Shown here piece after piece: positions 57,417 through 64,000 of a DNA stretch of 64,000 nt. The notes under the pieces were generated by a model. The model worked only from the letters and a program-made list of their open reading frames with translations. It was not told the origin of the DNA and did not search any database. Position 1 is the stretch's first letter, and the number at the start of each line of letters is the position of its first letter. A program made the translations under genes and the position numbers. The stretch is from Nitrincola alkalisediminis. GTDB lineage: Bacteria; Pseudomonadota; Gammaproteobacteria; Pseudomonadales; Balneatricaceae. Location: NCBI RefSeq assembly GCF_009821115.1, contig NZ_VYTY01000012.1, positions 1 to 64,000 of the forward strand, in the 5' to 3' direction.

Positions 57417-58550
57417 TCAGACGGAAATACGCGCTTTCTTTTGCAACTCCTTAATGGATAGTAAACCTAAGCGCAACACCTGCTTACTCATAGGATTCAA
57501 TGTTCGTAAATCCACCCAGCCATCGATCGGACGCCCCTCTTTAAAAGCGCTCAATTGCGAGTGAAGCAGGAGATCTTGTATATGATGCAACGACAGCAGC
57601 AACGCCTCTGCATGATCCTGATGAATCACCCTCTGCTCGGCCAAGGCCGCTAAACGCGCTTGGCAACTTTGCTCACTTACGCCCTTTCTTAGCGCAAGTA
57701 ACCTCAAGGCGGCTTGCAAAGGCAATAATCCTTGCTTCTTTAGATTAATTGCATCTTGATGGGGTGTCTCTTTCCCATCGCCATGAAGACGTTCAAAACG
57801 ATCCAATGCCACGGGAGTCTCATCCAACAACTCGCTCATTTCATGTAAAAACAAACCCGCTCTTGGCATTCGGCTCAATGCATACTCACGAAACGCATCA
57901 GCTAATGAAGAGTCACCAAACACAGGTTTGAAATCCAACAAAATATTGGAAAATTGTACCTGACGAACGGTTCTGCGAGACGTCCATTGCCTGAACTGTT
58001 CACACCACTGAGATAGCGTCTTACGCCACAGAGGCCAGCGCGCCATAACATGCCCTTTACATAACGGGATGCCTACTAAATCTAATTTATCGGTAAAGCG
58101 CTCTGATAATGTCTGAAACCAAAGATCGATTTCCCCCTGTCGAGCATCTGGATAATCTTCAATAATCAAAGCATTGTCTTGGTCAGGGTTTAATAAACTC
58201 TCGGATCGTGCTCCCGAGCCCATACACAGCACACAAAATCGACAGGGTGCTTCACCCCAACCTTGCTGCTGCATTTCAGCAATGGACTCTTGAATAGCAA
58301 AACGATAAAGCCAATCATTATGATCACTTAGAATTTGACTGATGTGCCACGCTGGCAACTGTAACTCCATCAAAGCTTCAACAAGCGGAACTTGCAAGGC
58401 TTTAACACGCGTTACATCAGATGAAGACATCGCACTTAAGACACTGGCAAGTCCCGATAGACAATCCGGCCAACCTTGGGTATCCGGTAAACGAGTCTGA
58501 GAAAACAGCATTCTCCAGCCCAACACAAGGGCGCGTTGCGTTTCGAACAT
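57417..58550 (-). CDS. DUF294 putative nucleotidyltransferase
   Basis: The 377 residues have a GlnD-like nucleotidyltransferase motif, GSGARSESLLNPDQDNALI (about 142-160), with the expected acidic residues, and a C-terminal helical DUF294_C domain. It lacks the cyclic-nucleotide and CBS domains that most DUF294 proteins carry at the N-terminus. It is convergent with the SLC5 kinase, an association seen in other gammaproteobacteria with exonuclease genes. Target protein or nucleotide not known. Confidence 0.85.
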   Translation of the reverse strand: MFETQRALVLGWRMLFSQTRLPDTQGWPDCLSGLASVLSAMSSSDVTRVKALQVPLVEALMELQLPAWHISQILSDHNDWLYRFAIQESIAEMQQQGWGEAPCRFCVLCMGSGARSESLLNPDQDNALIIEDYPDARQGEIDLWFQTLSERFTDKLDLVGIPLCKGHVMARWPLWRKTLSQWCEQFRQWTSRRTVRQVQFSNILLDFKPVFGDSSLADAFREYALSRMPRAGLFLHEMSELLDETPVALDRFERLHGDGKETPHQDAINLKKQGLLPLQAALRLLALRKGVSEQSCQARLAALAEQRVIHQDHAEALLLSLHHIQDLLLHSQLSAFKEGRPIDGWVDLRTLNPMSKQVLRLGLLSIKELQKKARISV

Positions 58551-58775
58551 GTCTATTTCCTTTAATTATTATTCGCTAGGTATAGCGCCTAAAGGTTCTG
58601 CTGTCTTTTAGCCTCTAGTCTTATTCGCTTGTCTGCCTGTTGGGCTCAACGGACTCTTGATCTGGATCACAAATACAAGATAAATCGCTCATAAGATTGC
58701 AATTACCTCATTAATAAAGTGATAATGGCATCAAATTTTGGTTCGTCATATTAATTGCAGGATTGTGGGTTTTTT
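58551..58775. other. Divergent intergenic region with a promoter for the M23 gene
   Basis: The region is 225 bases. TTGCAA (58697-58702) and GATAAT (58721-58726), 18 bases apart, are a fair sigma-70 promoter for the M23 peptidase gene, with a leader of about 43 bases. The leftward promoter for the DUF294 gene is not evident. Confidence 0.5.
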
Positions 58776-60176
58776 ATGCAATTGAGAAAAGTTTATTTAC
58801 CTAAGCACTTAACATCCGCTCTTCCCCTACCACACTTATGTGCTCTACTGATCGCTGTTTTTTTGCTGGCTTCTGCTTTCCTTATGCCAGAGACATCAAA
58901 TGACGAGACCTCTGTAAGTGTCAAAATGAATGAAGACCCGCATGACTTTGCTCAAGAAATACGTCTTGATGCTGAATTTAGTGATATTTTTCACGATGAG
59001 AACCTGCTCACATTTGAGCATGAAATCGCACTCGATGTTGTCGAAACCGTCGAGGAAGAGCCTGGCATCGTCCGTTATTCAATTGAAGCAGGCGATACGC
59101 TCAGTTCTATTTTCGACAAATTTGAAATCGGCCAAACCATCATGTATCAAATTCTAGCTGCGGACGAACAAGTACTCGCGCTAGACATTATTCGGCCCGG
59201 ACACCACTTAACCTTCCGTAAAGACCTTGAAACATCTGACCTGCTAGAGATGGAGCTCTTTATTCATGCAGGCAATCGCGTTATTTATCGTCGCGTTGAC
59301 GAGACGATGTTTGAATTTGAGGAGCTCATTAATCCGGGGGTCTGGGAACAAGAAATTATTGCTGGCGAAATCTACGGAAGTTTTTATGTCTCTGCCATTC
59401 GAGCGGGTCTAACAAAATCTGAAATCCTCGAAGTCAATAAACTGATGGGGGAACAAATCGATTTTAATAGACAAATTCAAGCCGGTGATCGATTTCAGAT
59501 TGTACGCAGTTCGCAGCGTGTCAACGATGAACATACAGGGCAATCGACTATCGAAGGCATCCGCTTACAACAAAATAGATCGACCTATACCGCCTTTTTG
59601 TTTGAAGATGGAAACTATTACGATGCAAAAGGTGAAAGCCTAACACGTGCATTCCGACGCATTCCTCACGATCAGAATTTCCGCATTAGCTCACCTTTTA
59701 ACCCAACACGCCTTCATCCAGTGACACGACGTGTCGCTCCCCACAATGGGACTGATTTCGCTATGCCCATTGGCACCCCCGTTGTCAGCATCGGTGATGG
59801 TGTTGTTACACGTGTCGAAAATCATCCATTTGCAGGCAAGTATATTGAGATCCAACACGGCTCTACCTACAAGACCCGTTATTTACATTTAAATCGTCAA
59901 TTGGTGAAGCGTGGTGACACCGTTAAACGCGGCCAACGCATCGCTCTCTCAGGCAACACAGGCCGCTCGACAGGCCCCCACCTACACTTCGAACTCCATG
60001 TTAACGGTAGGCCTGTAAACCCGATGACCGCTAATCTTCCGATGGCACTTTCTGTTCCTAGAGAGCAACTGGCGAAGTTCAACCAACGGGTCGAACAACT
60101 GGTTAGTGTGATGGAAGTCGCTAGCCAAGAGCAAATTGCAATGCGCTCTCAAAATGCTAACCAACCTGGAAGCTAA
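58776..60176 (+). CDS. M23 peptidoglycan endopeptidase (MepM/OapA-like)
   Basis: The protein is 466 residues from ATG 58776; a TTG seven codons earlier is less likely. One membrane anchor near the N-terminus (about 22-42), a LysM-like OapA domain (about 105-175; VRYSIEAGDTLSSIF), and the M23 metallopeptidase domain (about 310-420). Zinc ligands: His323 and Asp327 in HNGTDF, His404 in HLHFELH; His402 is catalytic. Cuts peptide cross-links to let the wall grow. Length fits E. coli MepM. Confidence 0.94.
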   Translation: MQLRKVYLPKHLTSALPLPHLCALLIAVFLLASAFLMPETSNDETSVSVKMNEDPHDFAQEIRLDAEFSDIFHDENLLTFEHEIALDVVETVEEEPGIVRYSIEAGDTLSSIFDKFEIGQTIMYQILAADEQVLALDIIRPGHHLTFRKDLETSDLLEMELFIHAGNRVIYRRVDETMFEFEELINPGVWEQEIIAGEIYGSFYVSAIRAGLTKSEILEVNKLMGEQIDFNRQIQAGDRFQIVRSSQRVNDEHTGQSTIEGIRLQQNRSTYTAFLFEDGNYYDAKGESLTRAFRRIPHDQNFRISSPFNPTRLHPVTRRVAPHNGTDFAMPIGTPVVSIGDGVVTRVENHPFAGKYIEIQHGSTYKTRYLHLNRQLVKRGDTVKRGQRIALSGNTGRSTGPHLHFELHVNGRPVNPMTANLPMALSVPREQLAKFNQRVEQLVSVMEVASQEQIAMRSQNANQPGS

Positions 60177-60269
60177 GTTGTACTTAAATGAACAACTTTT
60201 TGAAACACTCTCTAATGAAGCATAAGAATAGAGCTTCGTCCTTTTTTAGATCACTATGAAACGTCAATA

Positions 60270-61028
60270 ATGGAACTCGATTTATCCATTCTCATGCTAC
60301 TGGGGCTTGCCGGATTTGCTGCCGGATTTGTTGACTCAATCGCGGGCGGAGGCGGTTTAATCTCAATTCCGGCTTTGCTAGCAACTGGCATGCCTCCTAC
60401 TATGGCGTTGGCAACAAACAAACTACAAAGTAGTTTTGGGGCTTTTACAGCGACATTATTTTTTTGGCGAAAGGGCCTCATTAAACTATCAACAATGAAG
60501 CTTCCCATTTTTTGCACATTCATTGGCAGTGCCTTAGGGACACTCTTAGTGCAACGTGTCGACTCTGGCTTTTTAAGTCAACTATTACCCTTCTTACTCA
60601 TGGCATTTGCCATCTACTTTTTACTCTCTCCTCGAATCACCAATGACGATAGTGAACGACGTTTATCACACTCGGCTTTTGCTTTACTGATTGGAACAAG
60701 CGTCGGATTTTATGATGGCTTTTTTGGGCCAGGCACTGGCTCATTTTTTGCGTTTGCATTTGTTGCACTTGCTGGCTTTGGCTTAGTGAAAGCGACAGCA
60801 CATACCAAGCTTTTGAATTTCACATCCAACCTCGCATCCCTTCTTTTTTTCACCTTTGCCGGCCAAGTTTTATGGAGTGCCGGCCTAGTCATGGCTGCAG
60901 GACAAATTTTAGGCGCCCGCCTCGGCTCAACGTTAGTTATTAGCCAAGGTACCCGCTTAATAAAGCCCCTACTTGTCAGTGTCTCCATGATTATCTGTGC
61001 GCGCTTAATTTGGCAGCAATACGCTTAA
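60270..61028 (+). CDS. TSUP family permease (TauE/SafE, YfcA-like)
   Basis: The 252 residues form about eight membrane helices. The signature repeats GFVDSIAGGGGLISIPALL and GFYDGFFGPGTGSFF are those of the TSUP family (YfcA branch), exporters or importers of sulfonates, sulfite or organic anions. Substrate not predictable. Short gap after the M23 gene. Confidence 0.92.
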   Translation: MELDLSILMLLGLAGFAAGFVDSIAGGGGLISIPALLATGMPPTMALATNKLQSSFGAFTATLFFWRKGLIKLSTMKLPIFCTFIGSALGTLLVQRVDSGFLSQLLPFLLMAFAIYFLLSPRITNDDSERRLSHSAFALLIGTSVGFYDGFFGPGTGSFFAFAFVALAGFGLVKATAHTKLLNFTSNLASLLFFTFAGQVLWSAGLVMAAGQILGARLGSTLVISQGTRLIKPLLVSVSMIICARLIWQQYA

Positions 61029-61119
61029 ACCCACCTGAGTAAATTAAATAAGATTGAAGAAAACACGACAAGATACTGTTAATATTTAGTCTGACACTTT
61101 TGACACGTAGGTTACGCGC

Positions 61120-61812
61120 ATGATGACATTCGAGAAGCGTTTATTCTCTTTTTTAGTGAGACACTCAACACGCTCATCATTAACCCAACGACACCCTGCT
61201 TTGGCCACATTGTTTGCTGTATCGGCTATTTTGATGCCCATACAAGGATTAGCGCAGGGCTCACCTGCCGGTTTTCGTATACTCGCAACTCCTCAAGTCC
61301 TGGCCCACCCAGAGGGTGGAGAACTGCTACAAGCTTATGTTCCCGCTAATTGGCATTCAGTCTATCGAGAGTGGCTTAACAACCGTGGAGTGGATGAACT
61401 TGTCCCCCAAGAACAAAACCTTATTAATTGGAAGCAAATGCTCGCATTCCAAGTCATCGACAATCCGGTGTTACTGCCTCAACACTATCTTAATGATCTG
61501 AAATCCACCCTGAGTAAGGAGTGTCGTTTCAGTTACTCTCAACCCCTGCAAACCGTAACGCAACCTCGTTATGAAAGTGCAATGATTATTAGCTGGTGTG
61601 GACAAGTCCTTGATGCAGCCTGGGGCGAAATTATTCTGACGCGTGTCATTCGAGGTGAATCAGCTCTTTACACCCTGAGTAAGTCTTGGAGAACCATTCC
61701 CTTTTCTTCCGTTAACGAAATCGGATTACCCAATGCGGAAATACAACATTGGCAAGCAACTTTAAACCGCTCAAATATTTGTAACATGCGGGATCAAACC
61801 TGCGCACAATAA
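61120..61812 (+). CDS. Unrecognised periplasmic protein
   Basis: The protein is 230 residues with a long basic N-terminus and a signal-like hydrophobic stretch (about 28-46, ending GLAQG). The mature part has four cysteines, none in a redox CxxC; no domain is recognised. An ATG two codons in frame is equivalent. It lies 91 bases before the degenerate kinase and may share its transcript, but there is no other clue to its role. Confidence 0.7.
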   Translation: MMTFEKRLFSFLVRHSTRSSLTQRHPALATLFAVSAILMPIQGLAQGSPAGFRILATPQVLAHPEGGELLQAYVPANWHSVYREWLNNRGVDELVPQEQNLINWKQMLAFQVIDNPVLLPQHYLNDLKSTLSKECRFSYSQPLQTVTQPRYESAMIISWCGQVLDAAWGEIILTRVIRGESALYTLSKSWRTIPFSSVNEIGLPNAEIQHWQATLNRSNICNMRDQTCAQ

Positions 61813-61872
61813 TGCCAATATAGCTCAACACATGTTGCACTCTGCAACCCTGCTAACATCTCGAAAGGAGAC

Positions 61873-61883
61873 GGGGCCGCCCC
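61873..61883 (+). promoter_or_regulatory. Stem-loop between ribosome site and start of the pseudokinase gene
   Basis: GGGG-CCG-CCCC lies between AAAGGAG (61864-61870) and the TTG/ATG starts (61885/61894). A folded stem would shorten the otherwise long spacing and could make initiation conditional. Confidence 0.35.
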
Positions 61884-61893
61884 ATTGCATACC

Positions 61894-63261
61894 ATGAGAC
61901 ATATTTTTTTAAGCTGCCTACTTATCCCAATCAGTCCTCTTGCCCAAGCGAGCTTGGTAAACTATTTCAAAACTGCTGACGGCCGCACCAATTGGCAATA
62001 CATTGCAAACTTTTCGAGCGGCGTTTTAATAATACTATTGTCCGTGGCCGCTTTTTTTCTATTCATGACTTGGAGAAAAGCATTTAAGACGAACAAAGAA
62101 CTAACACTGATTAAAGGTCAACTTGAGGAACGAGTCGTTCAACGCACGTCTGCACTAAAATCCTCACAAGCCTATCTAGACGATATTCTATGTTCACTCC
62201 CTCTTATGCTCATCGGTTTAGATAAACACCATCTCATCACCCAATGGAACAACAAAGCAGAAGCAATTTCTGGAGTCAGTCGTGAACAAGCGCTGGGCAC
62301 GCGGTTATGGGATACGTACCCCACGTTAAATATCACCGAAGAGCATCTCAACAGCGCCCTTAATAGCCGAGAAGCCGTGTATATTAAGCAAAGCCAAAAT
62401 GGTCTGTATTATTTCAACATAACCATTTACCCCTTGCACAATCAGATGGACGCGGGCGTTGTTATTCTGATTGATGATGTTACCCAAAAAATCTTAGCTG
62501 AAAACATGCTGATCCATAACGACAAAATGTCTTCCATGGGCGAGCTAGCCGCCACTATGGCACATGACATTAACGCTCCATTACAAGGAATACTTTTGGA
62601 TTTGTCGAGTTTTCAAGGATTACTGACATCAGGTCAACTTATGGCAGAAAACTCATCATGCGGTAAAGAGATCCAGCGACTCAACCACCTTCTGGCAGAC
62701 GCATCGGAAAAAGGTCGGAATGTCACCGCAATCATTAACAATTTACTCACCTTTGCCCGTAAGCGTAGTGATATTCGCCAAGCCGCGGATCTAACTGAAA
62801 TTACCCAACATGCCTTAACACTTGCCGGTGATGTACTTACGTCTTCCGACTACCTTAACTTCTCTGAAATCCGGATTGAGAAATCATTTGATACTCACCT
62901 ACCGAAAATAGCCTGCTATATCATTGAAATGCAACAGGCATTGCTAAGCCTGTTCCGGCATACTTACGATGCTCTCATTGCAGCGCGTACAACCAATCCT
63001 CTTATTCGAATAGAGATTGAACGGATATATGATGCTATCTGGATTAAGATTCATCATAACGGAGCGACGCTATCGGATGATGAGCAAATGACACTGTTTG
63101 AACCTTTTTTCAATAACCCTTCCGATTCAGCAAGTGAAGACATGAGTAAACGCCTGTCTTTTGCGCACTTCATCATTACCGAGCAACACCAAGGACATAT
63201 TGCTGTGACCTCCGATCCTCACTATGGCACAACCTTTAATATCCAGCTACAGGTGCATTAA
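61894..63261 (+). CDS. Sensor histidine kinase with degraded ATP-binding domain (pseudokinase)
   Basis: The protein is 455 residues from ATG 61894; a TTG at 61885 adds three. Signal/first hydrophobic segment (1-20), a membrane helix (about 45-63), a PAS domain (about 85-200), and a dimerisation domain with an intact H-box, His224 in MAHDINAPLQ. In the ATPase domain the N-box reads LFRHTYDAL (Asn lost), G1 reads HHNGAT (Asp lost), and G2 reads RLSFAHFII (glycines lost); only the F-box, FEPFF, is kept. It probably cannot bind ATP in the usual way. Upstream, an AGGAG is followed by a small GGGG-CCG-CCCC stem before the start. Confidence 0.85.
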   Translation: MRHIFLSCLLIPISPLAQASLVNYFKTADGRTNWQYIANFSSGVLIILLSVAAFFLFMTWRKAFKTNKELTLIKGQLEERVVQRTSALKSSQAYLDDILCSLPLMLIGLDKHHLITQWNNKAEAISGVSREQALGTRLWDTYPTLNITEEHLNSALNSREAVYIKQSQNGLYYFNITIYPLHNQMDAGVVILIDDVTQKILAENMLIHNDKMSSMGELAATMAHDINAPLQGILLDLSSFQGLLTSGQLMAENSSCGKEIQRLNHLLADASEKGRNVTAIINNLLTFARKRSDIRQAADLTEITQHALTLAGDVLTSSDYLNFSEIRIEKSFDTHLPKIACYIIEMQQALLSLFRHTYDALIAARTTNPLIRIEIERIYDAIWIKIHHNGATLSDDEQMTLFEPFFNNPSDSASEDMSKRLSFAHFIITEQHQGHIAVTSDPHYGTTFNIQLQVH

Positions 63262-63262
63262 T

Positions 63263-64000
63263 ATGAAGGACACGTCTCTGATTTCCGTAAAGAACTTGTC
63301 GATTGCTTTTTCAAATAAAACAGTCGTTGATAACGTCAGCTTCGAAATAGCACCGGGTGAGTGCTTAGCATTGGTTGGTGAATCAGGTTCAGGTAAATCA
63401 GTGACAGCTTTATCTATTTTACAGCTATTGCCGAAAAACATAACCCGCTACCCGAGCGGTGAGATACTGTATCGAGGAGAATCATTACTGAATGAACCAG
63501 AAGAGCGTCTAAGAAACGTTCGAGGAAACAAAGTAAGCATGATCTTTCAGGAGCCCATGACCTCACTCAATCCATTACATACGGTTGAAAAGCAATTGGC
63601 TGAGTCTTTACAGTTACATCAAGCATTGAAAAAAGCAGAGATAAAATCGCGAAGTTTAGAACTGCTTGCACTCGTCGGAATCCCTGCTCCAGAAAAACGA
63701 CTCAAACAATACCCTCATGAACTTTCAGGTGGATTACGTCAGCGTGTAATGATTGCAATGGCTCTTGCAAACCAACCAGAACTTTTGATTGCGGATGAGC
63801 CAACAACAGCCTTAGATGTCACAATTCAAAAACAAATACTCGAACTGCTGCGCACTCTCCAGACAAAACTCAATATGGCCGTACTGCTGATCACTCACGA
63901 TTTAGGTATTGTGAAGCATTTTGCTGACCGTGTATGCGTCATGTGCAAAGGGAAGCTTATTGAAACCCAAAGCACTGAATTACTGTTTAATCACCCCCAA
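63263..64000 (+). CDS. Peptide-type ABC transporter ATPase (YejF/DppD-OppF type), 5' part
   Basis: At least 246 residues; the gene runs past the window end. It starts MKDTSLISVKNLSIAF, with Walker A GESGSGKS (about 38-45), Q-loop FQEPMTSLNP, signature LSGGLRQRV, Walker B LLIADEPTTALD and the switch HD. Q-loop and signature sequences are those of oligopeptide/dipeptide (Opp/Dpp/Yej) ATPases. Whether it is a YejF-like double ATPase cannot be told from the first part alone. It starts one base after the pseudokinase stop. Confidence 0.92.
   Translation, partial: MKDTSLISVKNLSIAFSNKTVVDNVSFEIAPGECLALVGESGSGKSVTALSILQLLPKNITRYPSGEILYRGESLLNEPEERLRNVRGNKVSMIFQEPMTSLNPLHTVEKQLAESLQLHQALKKAEIKSRSLELLALVGIPAPEKRLKQYPHELSGGLRQRVMIAMALANQPELLIADEPTTALDVTIQKQILELLRTLQTKLNMAVLLITHDLGIVKHFADRVCVMCKGKLIETQSTELLFNHPQ

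Noticed and set aside
60217-60246. Terminator after the M23 gene
   Set aside because: Only a 5-base stem (GAAGC/GCTTC) precedes a T-run, so it is too weak to call.
1-64000. Mobile elements, integrases, restriction or phage-defence systems
   Set aside because: No transposase, integrase, terminal repeats or defence-type nuclease domains were seen; gene content is chromosomal throughout.

Overview
The window looks like chromosome from a marine, salt-tolerant gammaproteobacterium of the Oceanospirillales/Alteromonadales type. The basis is the gene content: an ectR/ectABC-ask ectoine locus, a Lap-type c-di-GMP-controlled adhesin system, an SLC5-domain sensor kinase of the CbrA/CrbS kind, and single-copy proteins such as Hda, RapA, HtpG and TcdA. 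GC content is moderate by eye. I saw no tRNA, rRNA, CRISPR array, insertion sequence or prophage. Species cannot be fixed from the sequence alone.

Layout. 1-12090 is a Lap-like large-adhesin locus: the 5' part of a giant RTX adhesin with a LapG-type retention module (minus strand, running off the left edge); then on the plus strand a TolC channel, an ABC transporter (LapB-like), an HlyD adaptor (LapC-like), a LuxR-type regulator, a small conserved protein and a second TolC fused to an OmpA domain; then on the minus strand the protease LapG and the c-di-GMP receptor LapD. 12285-15393 holds a thiol-type ArsR repressor and a Pat-like protein acetyltransferase. 15682-20378 is a second type I secretion operon (PrtD-like ABC, HlyD-like adaptor) followed by its likely cargo, an 18-residue-repeat beta-roll protein. 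20646-25359 contains a small PA3496-like protein and the ectoine locus with its MarR regulator.

25468-41580 is mostly housekeeping: hisC, a PAS-GGDEF protein with a degraded active site, a cytochrome c5-like protein, htpG with a candidate heat-shock promoter, a DUF599 protein, selO, a DUF3301 protein, ybaK, a ribbon-helix-helix protein, a DJ-1/PfpI protein, a DMT transporter, topB, an MFS transporter and rapA. 41719-50659 holds prephenate dehydratase, a candidate small RNA in its 3' region, mgtE, apbE, tcdA, a zinc-ribbon small protein, hda, a DUF2066 protein, purMN and a DUF3108 protein.

50677-58550 is a signalling block: an EAL protein, a CheY-like receiver, a membrane PAS/pseudokinase-like protein fused to a DEDDh exonuclease, a tiny membrane protein, an SLC5-STAC histidine kinase and a DUF294 nucleotidyltransferase. 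58776-64000 has an M23 endopeptidase, a TSUP transporter, an unrecognised secreted protein, a histidine kinase with degraded ATP-binding boxes, and the start of a peptide-type ABC ATPase cut by the right edge.

How it fits together. The first 20 kb is devoted to cell-surface proteins exported by two type I systems, one under c-di-GMP control; the EAL protein, the odd GGDEF protein and LapD all touch c-di-GMP. The same short motif, GTACAA(T), recurs upstream of both secretion systems and the cargo gene, suggesting co-regulation. The least explained parts are the repeat protein, the exonuclease/SLC5-kinase cluster, the pseudokinase at 61894 and the candidate RNA at 42.7 kb.
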